Positions 20,614 to 33,270 of a stretch of DNA of 64,000 nucleotides are shown one piece after another. The stretch's first letter is position 1; every line of letters starts with the position of its first letter. Position numbers and translations under genes: made by a program. Under the pieces are notes generated by a model that was not told where the DNA came from, made no database searches, and saw nothing but the letters and a program-made list of their open reading frames with translations. This DNA comes from Atherix ibis (taxonomy: Eukaryota; Arthropoda; Insecta; Diptera; Athericidae), in the NCBI GenBank assembly GCA_958298945.1, contig OY282605.1:40278811-40342810 (forward strand), in the 5' to 3' direction.

Positions 20614-22974
20614 ATGTATGGAATCTTCGTCTAGGTTGTTACCTCGGGTAGATGAGGTTTAGTCGAATCAACGGCAAAACCGACCATACGATCTTGCTAT
20701 ACGATCGTACGTACTAATAATTACGCGTGGGTCGGCGTCATGACGCTATGAGGCAATAATGATCACTCTCTGTTAGGCCTAGAGGATTGAGTGTTATTTT
20801 TATGAAGTAAAAGCTTACGAGTGTTGCTCTCGTTGTCTGATTTGAAGGTTTCTTCCTTAATATGGTTTATTATAAATGATAAAAAAAATATCTAAAACGA
20901 AAAGAAAAATAATAGAATTGAAAAATTTGAAAACATTATCGACAAAATTATAAAAGGAACAAATTTTTAACGTTTTCACTTTGAATGTTTTTTTTTTGGA
21001 AACAATCTGGGAGTACTACTACACGAAGGAGTACTCCAAATATATTTTGACCGCTGCGTCGTATAGGGCGAATTAGGGGATCAGTAGAGCTATCCCACCA
21101 ATGTCGACGATCGACATTACATTTTTTCTGTTTTCATTAGTTTTTCTTTTTTTTTCTTTTTTAAAATAATTTTTTTTATGTCCTTCAAAATTTTATTTTC
21201 ACCTTCCGTATTTTTATACCTTCCCACTACAATCCTTTTCCTTTCCCTTTTTGCCTGGATAACGTTTCTTTAGTTTTTTTTTCTAAATTTTATTTATAAG
21301 TTTTCACCATTCTTTCTTCTTTCCTCTTCTGCCCCTCTTATGGATATCTTAACATGTTCGGTTGTGCCCATTATCCCCCTATCATTTGCCATACTTCTGT
21401 GGAAAATTTTCATTTTATCCAAATTTTAATATCTTCCCATTCTGTCCAATATCCCAAGAATTCTTTCAAAAAAGGAAATTCTTTCTTTCTTTTGAGCTGA
21501 CAACTGGGGTTTCATTATGAAATAGCGTTGGAATTAATGAACAGGGGTTATTGTTGATTCTTTTTACAGATAACCAAAACTGTTTACTACCTCTGAGGCA
21601 GTGAAGTATTTTTTTGTCTCATGTTTTGATCGTAAGAATATTTAACACTACGGATAAGAGCATTGAAGTCATTTCTAGCTTGTTTAAATGTCATCCGGTT
21701 TTCATCAGAAGGGTTGGCCTTATAAGAACGGAAGCTTACCTCTGTTTGTTCCGATCACCTTTTTACAGTTCGAGTCAAGCTATGTTTTCTCATTTAGCCT
21801 AACAATCTTCACTCTCCTTAAATAAAAATATTATAAATTTTGAAAAACATTTTACATAGATTTACAAGAAAAAAAATTTAACAGCGTCAAATTTTATGAT
21901 CTTTGCGGCAAATTTACATCAGCAAATCTAAAAATTAACCACCGTGGTAACTTTTTGCCCAATAATGTTTAAATTTATTGTATTGTATAGTTTGGTACTT
22001 AAACCACATATAATTAGAAGCTTTAAATTCAAACTAAAAATGATTGGTTATAATATGGATAAAGTCCTCAGAATTGGTGGTGACCATCCCAACCTCATTT
22101 TTGAAGAAATTTTGTCATATAAGACCAAAATTCACACTTTGGTCACTTTTCGCCAATATAATACCTTTTTTTTATAGTAACTTAAAAGTTTTTAGAGCTT
22201 TTTATAAGGTAATTTTATCTCTTGACTGAAGACAGAACTACAGAGCGGACGCATATAATTTCCTCTTTAAAAGTCAAACTTGAATATAGTAGAATTATCA
22301 CATTTGTTAAATTTAAAATCTTTGATTGATAGTTTATTATTCCATTATATAAAATGGCATATTTAATTCTAAATAAATATTATTCTAATAAATAAATATA
22401 TTTAACATCAATAAAATAAAGGGTACTATTTATTAAAAACTATGAAATGAATTACGCAGTTTGTTTTTAATGATATTTTTGAAGAAAATAAATTTTTTTT
22501 TCAAATATTATAGAAAATAGCTTAAAAAAAAGTTTTTATTAAATGCGCAAGCTTGCATTAGATATTATAAAGATTTGTTGGAATATTAGAAATTAATTTT
22601 TATTTCTTAACTAGATGAGAAGTGAATTTATGCACACTAATTTTTTTTTAAATTTTTATTATAAAAATTTCAACAGTTTCTTAGGAGCCCCAGCGTTTTA
22701 TAAAATGTTCATTATTATCACACAGAAAAAAAAATCAATCCAGCATTAATTAACAAAACAATTCATGATCACCTATTTTTTCAACTATTATGAGTTTTTT
22801 TTCTATAATTATTTAGTAAATTATTGTATAATTTTTCCAATCAACACTTTCATAAAAATTTTAGTTCCCATAAAACACCAATAATTTCAGATCGTATTTC
22901 CACTAATTTTTTTCATATTAGTTTTCTGTAAAATTTTATTTTATTTCTCTTGCATCATGATTATCTTCTGCTAG
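20614..22974. other. Mostly AT-rich, no host gene seen
   Basis: The part at 20614-20850 and 21000-21120 has mixed composition, with self-complementary CGATCGTACG and GTCGACGATCGACAT motifs, but encodes nothing I recognise. The small frames at 21614-21802 and 21944-22229 have no motif. The last 50 bases are pyrimidine-rich and lead into the PKC acceptor site. Confidence 0.4.
21885..21950 (-). pseudogene. DUF4817-type transposase scrap
   Basis: Minus-strand ADVNLPQRS*NLTLL is a degraded form of the DVSWPPRSCDLTPL block. The assignment depends on the same block being clear at 11.4, 24.6 and 55-56 kb. Confidence 0.4.
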
Positions 22975-23086
22975 GATTCACAGAAACTTCATAAATGGCA
23001 AGGATACACATTCTTAGCGCCAACATTTTGTGATCAATGTGGTACTTTACTACATGGACTCACTCATCAAGGTCTTAAATGCAAAG
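22975..23086 (+). CDS. Conventional protein kinase C, exon with first half of C1B
   Basis: The exon encodes 37 codons plus one base, beginning DSQKLHKWQGYTFLAPTFC. It is preceded by a pyrimidine-rich tract and TAG (22972-22974) and followed by GTGATT. It provides the first half of a phorbol-ester/diacylglycerol-binding C1 finger (H-X12-C-X2-C-X13-C-X2-C...). The exon at 40616 completes the consensus exactly: C-X2-C, X4-H, X2-C, X7-C. Pro11, Gly23 and Gln27, needed for ligand binding in this family, are present. Position 22, Tyr or Trp in the PKC C1B domains I know, is His here, and position 3 is Trp. The most similar proteins I know are insect conventional PKCs (Pkc53E and the eye form inaC), but I cannot choose between them. 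A few codons either way at the 5' edge are uncertain (an alternative AG at 22982-22983). The kinase would act at membranes in response to calcium and diacylglycerol. Confidence 0.9.
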
Positions 23087-24539
23087 GTGATTAAAGTATC
23101 TGATTTTTGGATGATAAAAAATAAAAAAAAAAAATTCAAAAAAATTTCTTGTGTAATTTTAATTTTTATATTTTACCCAAAAAAAAAATTAGAGAAACAA
23201 TTTTGAAAAAAAAAAACACAAAAAATATATCTAAATGTATTTTTTTTTTGTTATCTGGAAGTAAATTAGTTACTTCGCAGATTTAATAATATTTAGAATA
23301 TCTTTTAACGTTGTTATAATTTTAGTTTATTGTTAAAGGAAATTTGTTCAAAACTTTCATTTTAATTTAATTATTTTCAAGACAAAAAGAAATTTAAAAA
23401 TTTGTATTGCTTTTGACGTTGAACTAAATTAAAGATTAATAATAAAATCTATCAAATACAATATGTGAAAAGATATTTTGAGTTGTAAATGTTGTCCATT
23501 GCCATATATGATTACAGCAAAAAAAAAAAGAGTTTATCATATGTTAAATTAAATAATTGTTGCACTTATTTTAGATGCTGTTACTACATCAAATAAAATA
23601 TTTTTAGCTTTCAGTTTGTTCCCTACTATTTTCTTGGCTGCTTAATGTTTTAGAGAAAAATCATTTTTACTACAATACAAAAGAAAATGTCCTTTGAAAA
23701 ATAATGCTTAGTTTCAGAAGAAAAAAAATGGATTTATATAAAGCTTATATTTTATTTAAGGCTTATTTTCTTAATGAAACTTAATCCATTCTTAACGCTT
23801 TCCAAAATTGTTTTCTTAATTTCAATTTTACCAAATTTTATATGCCTCTTAACATTTTTTTTTTATTTTTTCTTATATGCCTTTTATTTTTTTTTTAGAT
23901 TTTAATATATAATTTATATATTAATTTAAAATATTTTGAATGTTAACTTATAAATTTTATAAAAAAACGAACTATAATTACAGCTAAAGGGGTTTATCCA
24001 ACTTACACGTTGGAAAATAATGTAAACTAACATTTATTTTTAATATAAATGTTAATTTAATTGTTTATTATTTATATTTTCTTAATAATGACATTTAAAA
24101 TTAAATATAAAAATATTCTAAAAACTGCCACGAAACTTCTTACAGTACTCGATTATTTTGAGAGAACTTTGATGACTTTTTCGCATTGACTTCGGCCTGC
24201 AAATCTGCTTCCAATTAGTTTTTAAATGTTCAATTTTTTTGCGTATCTTTAAAAATACAAAAGTTTAACGGCGTTAAATTATTTAAGGTTTATAATTTTT
24301 TTATTTTTTTTTTATTATTTTAACCTTGTTCTTATGCATAAATAATAAAATTATTTAAATAGCTGACATGGAAATTTTTTCAGGACTCTATCCTTTTCAG
24401 GTAATTTTTGATGGCTTTTTCACACATTTAGTAGCTTAGCCATTACTTAATGGGTTTGGGATAGTTCAGCCATAAATGTTCTTGAATTTGAGAATTATCT
24501 GCGTGAACATAATTTTTTGAATAGTTCTAAAAGTAAATT
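23087..24539. other. AT-rich start of the PKC intron
   Basis: A/T runs with no readable motif. Confidence 0.45.
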
Positions 24540-24625
24540 TCAAAGATCATCAAATGACCTGGTCGTTGAGGCCAGTTCACATCACCAAACTTCGACATTA
24601 CGCATATTAAAAAATTTTTGCGCAA
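24540..24625 (-). pseudogene. DUF4817-type transposase scrap (DVNWPQRPGHL)
   Basis: Minus-strand KFGDVNWPQRPGHL matches the third-Asp block of the DUF4817-type transposase (DVSWPPRSCDLT). It ends just left of the mauritiana-like mariner, which may have inserted beside it. Confidence 0.55.
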
Positions 24626-24692
24626 TAAAACCAAGAAATTTGTTGTATTATGTGTGTGGCTTCCACAGATTTTTCAGATCGAAAATTTTAAG

Positions 24693-25859
24693 TTGTAATT
24701 AATTCGTAGCGTTTTTTTGCAAAGTTTCATGGTTTATTATGACAGTATCATTACAGAAGCGTTATTCAAAGTATTGTCCTTCGTTATCCACTACTTCGAA
24801 AAAATTCCTCTTCTTTAGATTCGATTAAAGAATCAATCCAATTTTTGGTCATTTCGTAGTTATCGAAGTGCTGCTCTGACAAGCCATGCGCCATGGATCG
24901 AAAAAAAATTATAATCAGATGGGGCAATGTCTGGGAATATGGCGGGTGAGGCAGAACTTCCCATTTCAGCGTATTTAAATATGTTTTCACGACTTTCGCG
25001 GCCGCTTTTCTTGTAATGCTCTGTTCAAACGCATCAATTGTCATCTGTATACGTTCCCAGTGATGGTTTCACCCGGTTGGAGGAGCTCATAATAAATAAC
25101 ACCCAGCTGATCCCACCAAATACACAGTAAGATCTTCTTTCCATGAATATTCGACTTGGGGGACGATGTCGATTCATGACCGGGCTAGCCCCACGATTTT
25201 CTGCGTTTGGGATTGTCGTAGAGTACCCACTTCTCGTCACCAGTGACGATTCGATGCAGAAATCCCTTCCTTGCCTGCCGTTGCAGAAGAATCTCACATG
25301 TGACTAAACGCCGTTCAACGTCCCCTTGGCTTCAACTCATGTGGAACCTACGTTCTCTATTTTTGTACCATTCCTATGGCTTTCAGGCGTTTTCCGACCG
25401 TCGAAAAGTCGACTCCAAGCGATGTGGACAACTCCCGGAGTGTTTGGCACGGATCTTCATCGAGCAACGTCACTAAATCTTCATCTTACAACTTTTTCGG
25501 CTGTCCGGGACGTTCCATGTCTTCCAAATCAAAATTTCTATGTTTAAACCACGCAAACTACTTTCTGCAAGTTTGCTCAGCAAGAGCATGTTCGCCGTAG
25601 ACATCCACTAAAATACGATGACTTTCTGCGGCACTTTTCTTCATGTTGAAGTAATGGAGTAACACTCACCGCAAAAACGATTTTTCAGGCACGAACTTTG
25701 ATACTGCGCAACAAGTGCTACTGACACTATAACAAAATGTCATATAGTGGAAAAGTTGCGCTATATCCGTAATTTCTGGAAGAATATTTACTTTTGTATG
25801 TGTGACTATGGATAGTTGGCTAACGCCATCTTTTGTAAAACGCTACGAATTAATTCCAA
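24693..25859 (-). mobile_element. Mariner, mauritiana-like, about 1167 bp
   Basis: The ends share ATTAATTCGTAGCGTTTT in inverted orientation (24697 onward; complement ending near 25857). Between them lies a minus-strand transposase remnant. Composition is more balanced than that of the flanks. The target TA could not be fixed because the outermost bases differ between ends. Confidence 0.85.
24784..25700 (-). pseudogene. Mauritiana-like mariner transposase, frameshifted
   Basis: The C-terminal part on the minus strand reads KTYLNTLKWEVLPHPPYS, FFRSMAHGLSEQHFDNYE and WIDSLIESKEEEFF, close to the Mos1/mauritiana pattern (LKWEVLPHPPYSPD, ..MAHAL..QHF.SYE). Upstream, RDFCIESSLVTRSGYSTT is a frameshifted version of DFLHRIVTGDEKWVLYDN, which contains the first catalytic Asp. 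The HDNAPxHTA block is lost, and the third Asp is lost in SQTLPHLIII. Several frameshifts make it inactive. Confidence 0.8.
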
Positions 25860-28299
25860 CACCTGGTACACGGTCATAGCTCTCAGAATTGATGACAACA
25901 GTCTCTCCTTCTTCATTTTTAAAGAAATACGGGGTCAGCATAATAACACCAATATGCTAACCAAAATTTTTGACGATACAATTAGCTTCTCTATCACCAT
26001 TTATGAAAATTTTTCTTATATTTTACAAAGCCCCATAAACTAAAATGTGACTTATTTGCTTATCCACTAAGTGAGAAATTCCCCTCATCGCTGAAAGAAA
26101 TTTTAATCAAAAAAGCCCCCAACTACTATGGTAGCCTTGGTGATAAAGTTGATGGTTTGTTCATTACCTAAAATTTAAACAGGTGACGCACAGATCAGTA
26201 AGACTATAAATGGATTTATCGGTCAGTTTTAGTACCTGTGGCAGCACTACTTCTAGAAAATATCATGATTCGACGACGCTTCGTCGAATGAATGGTGAAA
26301 CCGTTCGTACGATCGTACGATACGAAGATATACGAAGAGAGCACGAATGAGCCGGCATCATCATAAGATGGGTTTGACACAAGCCATTCGGCATTGGACC
26401 GTGCAGCTGATGTGTTGTGTTCGAACGAAATAAAAACAATTTATTTTGTTATTTCTTTTTTCCCATTTTTGGTACTGACATTGTAACGTATTAAAATTTA
26501 TGAGATTATTTTCTGTGATATCTTTATCTGTGTATGCCAATAGTAGCAAAAATATGGTACCTGTAATATAGTTATCGAACCTAATGAAAATCCGCACCAA
26601 ATTTAAATATAAAGTTTTAATTAATTTCGTTTATTTAATTTTTTGTAAATGACATTATTCATCTAAAATTTTTAATATTTTTATCCCTTCCAATTTGTAC
26701 ACCTTCTTCTTCTTTTCCTATTACCAACCCCCTAAACCCTCCATCACCTCTCCTTTCGGGATAGTATTTTTTTTGTCTAATTTTCTTAAAAGTATTTTTT
26801 TCTTTTTTAATCTCATTACTTTTCATTGTTCCTTTTTTTCTTTCTCCTTCTTACAGGGCTAGACTCTCTAAATTACAAAATAAATAATCCTATATTTTTC
26901 TGACATGTAATAGAATTAATTTCATTTAAAAGTGCCTAGATTTTAAATTTTTTGTATTAGTATTTGTGGTTTCATTTATTTCGTAGCTACTGTAATTTAG
27001 AACTAATGAAATTCTAACAATCAAACCCCTTACATAAAAAATTCTTCCTCTTCTTTATAATCAAAATATTAGAATTTACTTAAGGAATTGCAAATTAAAT
27101 ATTTTTTTATGTGAATTTTAGTGCACTTGTACAGAATTGCATACAAATTTTACTTCACTTATTTCCAATTAATCGATAAATTTATCACAATCGATTATGC
27201 CAATATTACTGGATATTCATAATCATCTGTGATAATAGAGAATATGAGATTTAGGTTAAGGTCTTATTGCATATTTATACTTCCTCAAAATTCAGAAAAT
27301 GGAGTAGTAAGGATAAAATAAGTATAGAGAAATACCCTATCCGATTGCATATGGTATATGAATTTGTAGAGGTTCATTGTTCCAAATGAAAACCTGAAAA
27401 CATAATCAATTCACTTGTTAGTGAATCCTGACAATATTGCACCCCATCACTACTATCAGTAAATTGACCAGAACGAAAATATTCCATTCGTTTAAAATCG
27501 CATTCGATTTTATATATTATCCTGTCAGAATTTTGATGAGGTTCTCTGCTCCACTGGCATATTCATATATGAAAGAACATCTAAGCATCTATTTCCCCCC
27601 TTTCCTCATTTGTCAATATGACCAAATTTCCGTTTAATAATAACACCAGATTCTACCACTTACTATCTACTGACTGACAACATCTATGCTTAAAGTAATA
27701 GATAGACACACGTTTCAGGATTGTACTTCCCATCCTACTGGAACAGACCAACTTCTGCCCATAACTGTCCGCACACTATCAACCTATGCCCAAGGCATCC
27801 TATTCTAGAATACAAAAACAATTCGACTGAAAAATTAGTTTTCTCTCTCATCGATGGGGAAAATGGTCTTGGGAATTTCAAAATCTATTTTGCGGATCAG
27901 TAATCAATTTGACATAAATTTGCATAGAAATTGCTTCAAATCATGAAATAATTGAACTTTCTGCAAATAGTAAATATTATATTTGAGATTCAACTTCACT
28001 CGGACTTATGGTATTTTTTTCCTTATTTGCGCAATTTTTTGATCCTATAATCATTTTCACATAGAAAAAGGAAGAACAAATAAACAGAAGAAATAAATTC
28101 CATTTCATATTGAAATTTTGTCCATTAATACAAATTGAATTGGGCATTTGTTAAGAATTTAGTTTTTAGAAATAATTGCCAATTCCCAAAACTTATATGA
28201 GATAATTAATTTTGATTAAAGAAAGTTTTTTCTTGCAGTTTATAGAAATAACATTCGAAAATTATTTTACAAAGTTAAATTTTGACGAGTTGAACCACA
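25860..28299. other. AT-rich intron sequence, no gene seen
   Basis: No gene. The 26080-26440 part has mixed composition and includes the small hairpin at 26268 and repeated GATCGTACGATACGAAG-type motifs, but no recognisable protein. Confidence 0.4.
26268..26289. repeat. Fold-back, 9-bp arms, 4-nt loop
   Basis: ATTCGACGA at 26268-26276 and its perfect complement at 26281-26289 flank CGCT. Confidence 0.8.
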
Positions 28300-28760
28300 T
28301 CAGCTCCTCGATTGCACTCCTTTGATTATTATTCGGCAATTTCAAGATTACACCTTTTTATGTGCTTTTTCATCTAATAAAATAAAACAAAAATTGAACT
28401 GGCTTATTTACGGTAAATAGTGGGAATGAGGAACCACAAAAATCCTTTTTTCGGACAAAAATTCCTTGATGAAAGTGAGTGAGCGTATGACGAGTTGATG
28501 AATAAGGAACCTTGAACCATGCAACAGGTGCCGTTGTCATGATGGAGCATTCAAGTATCGACAGCAGATGATCCCATGCAAAGAACCCTTTTTCTGCCCT
28601 GTTTCAAGGAGCTTCAATTTTAATTAAAGTTTTACTTGGTCCTCATTTTCAACAGTTTTTGATGCTAAGACGACCCTGAGTCAAGTTCATCTCTTAATGC
28701 GTCATGATACTCCAAAAATGCTTAATGTCACCTAAAAACATAATTTCACTTATTCCGCTC
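28300..28760 (-). pseudogene. Mariner transposase scrap (HHDNG type)
   Basis: On the minus strand MLHHDNGTC (second catalytic Asp) is followed, in a shifted frame, by EFLSEKRIFVVPHSHYLP, the decayed form of FLAEKGIPVVPHPPYSPD. Upstream residues are unclear. Better pieces of the same lineage lie at 42.3-42.8 and 52.0-52.2 kb. Confidence 0.5.
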
Positions 28761-31169
28761 TCTAGGATCGCGTTGTTGCCGCACCTGTACTACATGTCTA
28801 AAAATGACTAAAAAACAATATTTGCGATGGAAAAATGTTCAGCGTTACTAGATCGCTCCTAGATATCTAGAAGAAAAGTCTGGAAATTTTTTTAAATTTT
28901 AGAAAATCATAACATTAATTTGATGTCATTTTGATTAGCTGCCATTTGGTCAATTAGTTTCCAACACTTACAGATAGTTTTTCAAAGAAAATTATTATAA
29001 AGTGTTATAACCTCCAATAATATTTAATGATCGTTAAACCACTTGGGAAATCGGCGATATCTCAGGTGATCGATCTAGCAGTGATAATGAATTTATAAAG
29101 TTCCTTCTAAAATTTTATATTGGCCAAATATTGGTGTGCCGAAAAAGTTCGTGGCATATGGAGTAAAATAGAGATGCTTCAATCAGAGTTTTAAAATGAA
29201 TTTATTCAAATCAAATATTATCCATTATTATTCAGCCAAAGATCACCTCAGATGCCGCGGATTTCCTAAGTTTACCAAAATGATCAATAAATTATATGAG
29301 GCTCTGTAAATTATTTAAAAAAGTGGGTCTCAATAAGGTACTATCAAATATATTGTTTATCAGATAATGAATCATTTTAAAAGATATCGTACAGTATTTG
29401 ATGGACCTGTAGTCTACCTAATTTCGAACCGGGCACTGAAGTAAGAATATTTCTGAGGTGCGTGGGAGTGTAACTGAAGATCCATGAGCATCCATAAATT
29501 ATCTTAAATATTCCACACAAAAATTTTATATTTCTTAAATTTTTGTGTGGAATATTTTATATAAAACAAACTTTTTTAAAGCTGTACAAAATTTATGTGA
29601 TACATTGGCTGTAGTCCAGAAATCACATATATCACCGGTAATGGATCAAAAGCATTTGAAAGCTCCAAAAATAATGATTCGTCTAGAAAATTTTTTTTTG
29701 CAAAAGTTCTTCTGTTAAAATATTTTCAATTGAAAAAAAAGGTGGTAAAAATAAAATCATAAAATCAACAATCATATTTTTTCTGCACAACCAACAAATT
29801 TATGATAATAATCATAATTTTTGATTACTCTGAAAATAAAATTAATGTTTTTTATAGTTAATAGCAACAGATGAAATTGGTAATATTATTTTGAAGAGTA
29901 AATAATACTCAATAAAAAATATAATAAAAAATAATGCCTTTGGCATAATAGCGACAAGAAAAAATAATTAATATAATTATTTTCATAGGGCATATGTGAA
30001 CTGTTAGTAAATCGATTTTAATCAAAACGATTTTTATTTGGTCGAAGTAGAGTATTTCATTTTTTCTATCAGAACGTATAGGCCTGGAAATGTATTAACG
30101 TACTATAATCACATATATGATATTTTTATGCATTTATATAAGGATATTTTTACCAACTGTTACGGTGTCTGCTCTACTATCAAACAAAAATATAAGACAA
30201 AATAAATAAATTCACCTCAGACGATTGTAGTCGAAACCATTTGTATCGAAGTGTTGGCATCAGATGGTGTAAGATTTATGGAAAAAGTTCATTTGTTATA
30301 GTTCAATAAACAAAAACACTCCCTATTTTTGCACAATTTTCCTATATAGATAAACTATGCTATCCTAGAGAGAATCCTTTTTTTCCAATTTGAACTCACA
30401 GTGGAAATATTGAAGTTACCGCACGTATACTTGACCGAATTAATATTGTCGAGGTTCTGGTGACAGATACGTTTACAAGAGATAAAAATTTATAAATTTC
30501 CGCTATATTTATGGGAATGTCCTGTAAAGCTTTCATGAATCGAATAGAATAGAGTGTAAACATGAAAGACTAGTTATGTTTTTAAAGGAATACAATATTC
30601 CTAACCGAAAGGATATTCCCAATTCCACAAATAAATAATGTGCTTACAGAAATTGAAAATATTCCTCGATATTTTTACTATATTTTCATTTAAATATTTT
30701 TATCAAATTTTATTTTTCATATTATATTTGCATAAGTATTGAAAAAATTTACATTCCCTTTTTAAAATGATTTCATTTTAATATTAAAACTTTCGTAAAA
30801 GAATATTTTCTATTTATATGAAAAATAAAACTTTGATAAGAAATTCCTATAAAAATTATTATCACCAAATTTATGTTAAAACTAATTTAGCATCTATTAT
30901 TCTTTAAATAAATTTTATAATTTTAAAAATATTGAAATTTTAAAATATTTTGCACTTTAAAAGTTAACTGGCTAGATCATTCTATAGTTCGCAGTGGTTT
31001 TAGGATTAATTTAGTTTTTAAAAAATCTCCTATATTCAAAGTTCGATAATTTGTATATTTGGTAAATATTTTTACTCTATATTATAATCACATATTTTAA
31101 AAATAAACAACGAACTCAATTTGTCCAAAAATTCAGAACTCTCTGAAATTAAACCCCCTTTTTTTCCCT
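28761..31169. other. AT-rich intron sequence, no gene seen
   Basis: No gene. TGCCGAAAAAGTTCGTGGCA near 29140 resembles a mariner terminus, but I found no partner. The 29506 fold-back is listed separately. Confidence 0.4.
29506..29557. repeat. Fold-back, 21-bp arms, 10-nt loop
   Basis: Arms 29506-29526 and 29537-29557 are perfect complements (core TATTCCACACAAAAATTT). Confidence 0.9.
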
Positions 31170-31495
31170 ATTTTAATAAAAAGCCGCCTGGTTACGACCT
31201 AATCACAGCTCTTATCCTAAAGCAAATTTGCCAAAAAAACTGAAGTTCTCACAATAAAATATTTTTAACTTCAAAAGGGTATTTTTTCACACTCTGGAAA
31301 TTTTCAATCGTTAAAATGATTTATGAACCCGTAATTTTTCCATCTTCAAATAAACCTATTCGCATCCTATTAATCCTTGGTAAAATATTTAAAAAAAATT
31401 ATATTAAAACGATTCTACTAATTTCAAGATAAGAAAAAAATTATTCTTGATCACTAATTTTACTTCCGATTAGAGCATTCCACAGTGAGAAATTG
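31170..31495 (+). pseudogene. Jockey-like RT, N-terminal part
   Basis: Plus-strand KKPPGYDLITALILKQ matches the KKAPGYDLI block that opens jockey-like RT domains. Scattered frames then give KGYFFTLWKFSIVKM, the ILLILGKIFKK pattern of YRPISLLPxLSKLFEK, and finally ILDH*FYFRLEHSTV, the HQFGFRxxHST block. The order and spacing are right but frames shift repeatedly. It is interrupted at about 31.5 kb by the R1-like LINE. The middle of this RT probably resumes at 33271. Confidence 0.7.
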
Positions 31496-31499
31496 TTAT

Positions 31500-32850
31500 T
31501 TAACGTGACCTAGTTGTCCAAACCCCAAGACCACGAGTCGCCTACGACTATAGGAATCAAGATACGCTCAATCAACGCACCACCATTACTGGCAGTTAAC
31601 AGATAGAATCAGTTACAAGCTGACTCTCCACCTGCTGGTGGCGAGGACTATCTAAACCTCTACTGTCATAAGCAGTGACAGTGCCCGAGATAAGTGCAAT
31701 GCATTACTACATTTGCCAGTTACCTCACACCTGCGATCAGAAGACCATACCCGCGACATGGGTAATAACCACAACCACCACGTTGCTGCCAAATAGCGCC
31801 TCACCTTGATCGGGCACAGTATATTCAACTGTGGGGCTCCCGATCCCCGTGGTACCCATTTTTGTTTTAAGAATACTTTGGTTTGTACTCCGCTCATAGA
31901 GCTACGGTAAGGAATCTTGTAAACTCCTAGGCACCGCTAAGCCAGCTCAGGTACGCGGGTTCGCCAAAACCCGAAGGTACAACCGGAATCGACCTTCCAC
32001 GCACTTATTCACGCACCATTCTCATTCTTCTCTCAAACAGTGCCACGGCAAACGCATTCAAGCATTCATATCTCTCTTTCACACTCAACACACCACTCAC
32101 ATCCACACCCTCCTCATTCACCAAGATTCCACATGCACCTAAGTCACGCAAGTCCCCATACAGGCTACACTCTACAAGAAGGTGCTTAACACTCTCCTCC
32201 TCCGCCCCACAAGGGCATCTAGCATCCATAGCCAGACCACGCCTATACAGGAACCCATTCATACTGCCGTGTCCCGTGAGCAAATACCCAAGGGACAGAC
32301 CAAACTCAAAACCACACGCAGACGCAAAGCACACATTCGGAATGAACATGTGCGTCCATCTGCCATTCACACTCTCATCCCATCGTTGCTGCCATATCTC
32401 ATGCATGTTGTTCAGAACCAGTATGCGCTGATGGCGCGGACTGAGATTCTGAACCTCATCATTCCCAACCGGACAACCTTGCAGCAAGATGCCCCGCCGC
32501 AGACGGTAGTGGATACTTCCACGCAGCACTTCCAGGTCCCATGGAATTTCTCCCATGAGAGCCTGCATCGCCTCAGTTGAAACGGTTCTACACACATTCA
32601 AACACGCATACAGAACCAAACGCTGGACCGAATTAATGCCCACCCTTGCATACGGGTGGCGCATAATGTCGGCCCACACGCAAGACGCATACATCGCACA
32701 CGGAAGAAACACACTCTTATACAGGACCCTCACCGCTCTGTGTTTAAGGCCCCATTCCTTGCGAAGTACTCGCATAGAACATTCCACAATACAGCAATGT
32801 GTTGAGAAGCACTGGTGGGGTTCAGCTGTTTGAACTTGAATTTGTTTCAA
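31500..32850 (-). mobile_element. R1/LOA-like LINE, 5'-truncated 3' end
   Basis: A GC-balanced block that contrasts sharply with its AT-rich flanks. It holds the last 281 codons of ORF2 on the minus strand and roughly 500 bp of 3' untranslated sequence (about 31500-32004). It sits between two pieces of a jockey-like RT of opposite orientation, so it appears to have inserted into that element. The 32851-33020 segment is also GC-balanced and may belong to it, but I recognise nothing there. Confidence 0.75.
32005..32850 (-). CDS. R1/LOA-like LINE ORF2 C-terminal part, intact frame
   Basis: A 281-codon open frame ending RRMRMVRE. RVLRKEWGLKHRAVRVLYKS and FLPCAMYASCVWAD match the post-RT region of R1-like ORF2, with RTVSTEAMQAL next, GYLLTGHGSMNGFLYRRGLA before the zinc knuckle and RCPCGAEEESVKHLLVEC as the CxC...HxxxxC knuckle itself. 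The RT catalytic core (FADD) is upstream of the truncation and absent. The ATG at 32850 is probably just the first Met after the break. The uninterrupted frame suggests a fairly recent insertion. Without endonuclease and RT it cannot transpose. Confidence 0.85.
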   Translation of the reverse strand: MKQIQVQTAEPHQCFSTHCCIVECSMRVLRKEWGLKHRAVRVLYKSVFLPCAMYASCVWADIMRHPYARVGINSVQRLVLYACLNVCRTVSTEAMQALMGEIPWDLEVLRGSIHYRLRRGILLQGCPVGNDEVQNLSPRHQRILVLNNMHEIWQQRWDESVNGRWTHMFIPNVCFASACGFEFGLSLGYLLTGHGSMNGFLYRRGLAMDARCPCGAEEESVKHLLVECSLYGDLRDLGACGILVNEEGVDVSGVLSVKERYECLNAFAVALFERRMRMVRE

Positions 32851-33270
32851 AGCTCATCCAGCTGACTCGTTCGCCGAATAAGAGTAGCTACCTACCGGAC
32901 GATGGGGCAAAATTGCATGCACACGGAAAATTCGACAAAAAGAGGTCCCGTTAGGACCTGTTTGGATGCTGGAGTGATGGACGAGATTCAAAGGTCGGAA
33001 GGAGTGTCTTTTAGTCTTTTGATTCGGTCGTTGAAAATGTGGAAACTTTTATCAAAACAGAATTAAATAATTTTCAACCACAAAAATTCTTAAAAGCAGC
33101 TATCACGAATGCAATATTGGCATTAGAAAGAACACCCCCCACAATAAAGAACACCCCATCAAGGACTTTACGTCCTCCTTAATTATTTATTTTTTTTGCA
33201 CCCCCACCCAATCTCATAACTCTTTAAGAGTCAGGCTTTACAAAACATTAACAAATGTGTCACGTTGTTA

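Noticed and set aside
20690..20720. Self-complementary CGATCGTACG motifs as a regulatory site
   Set aside because: They are too short and have no gene or paired element beside them. A similar motif at 26.3 kb lies in unrelated DNA.
29130..29180. Possible mariner terminus (TGCCGAAAAAGTTCGTGGCA)
   Set aside because: No complementary partner or transposase was found within 2 kb on either side.
32182..32833. Plus-strand frames opposite the R1-like LINE ORF
   Set aside because: They are shadows of the well-supported minus-strand ORF2 and have no family features.
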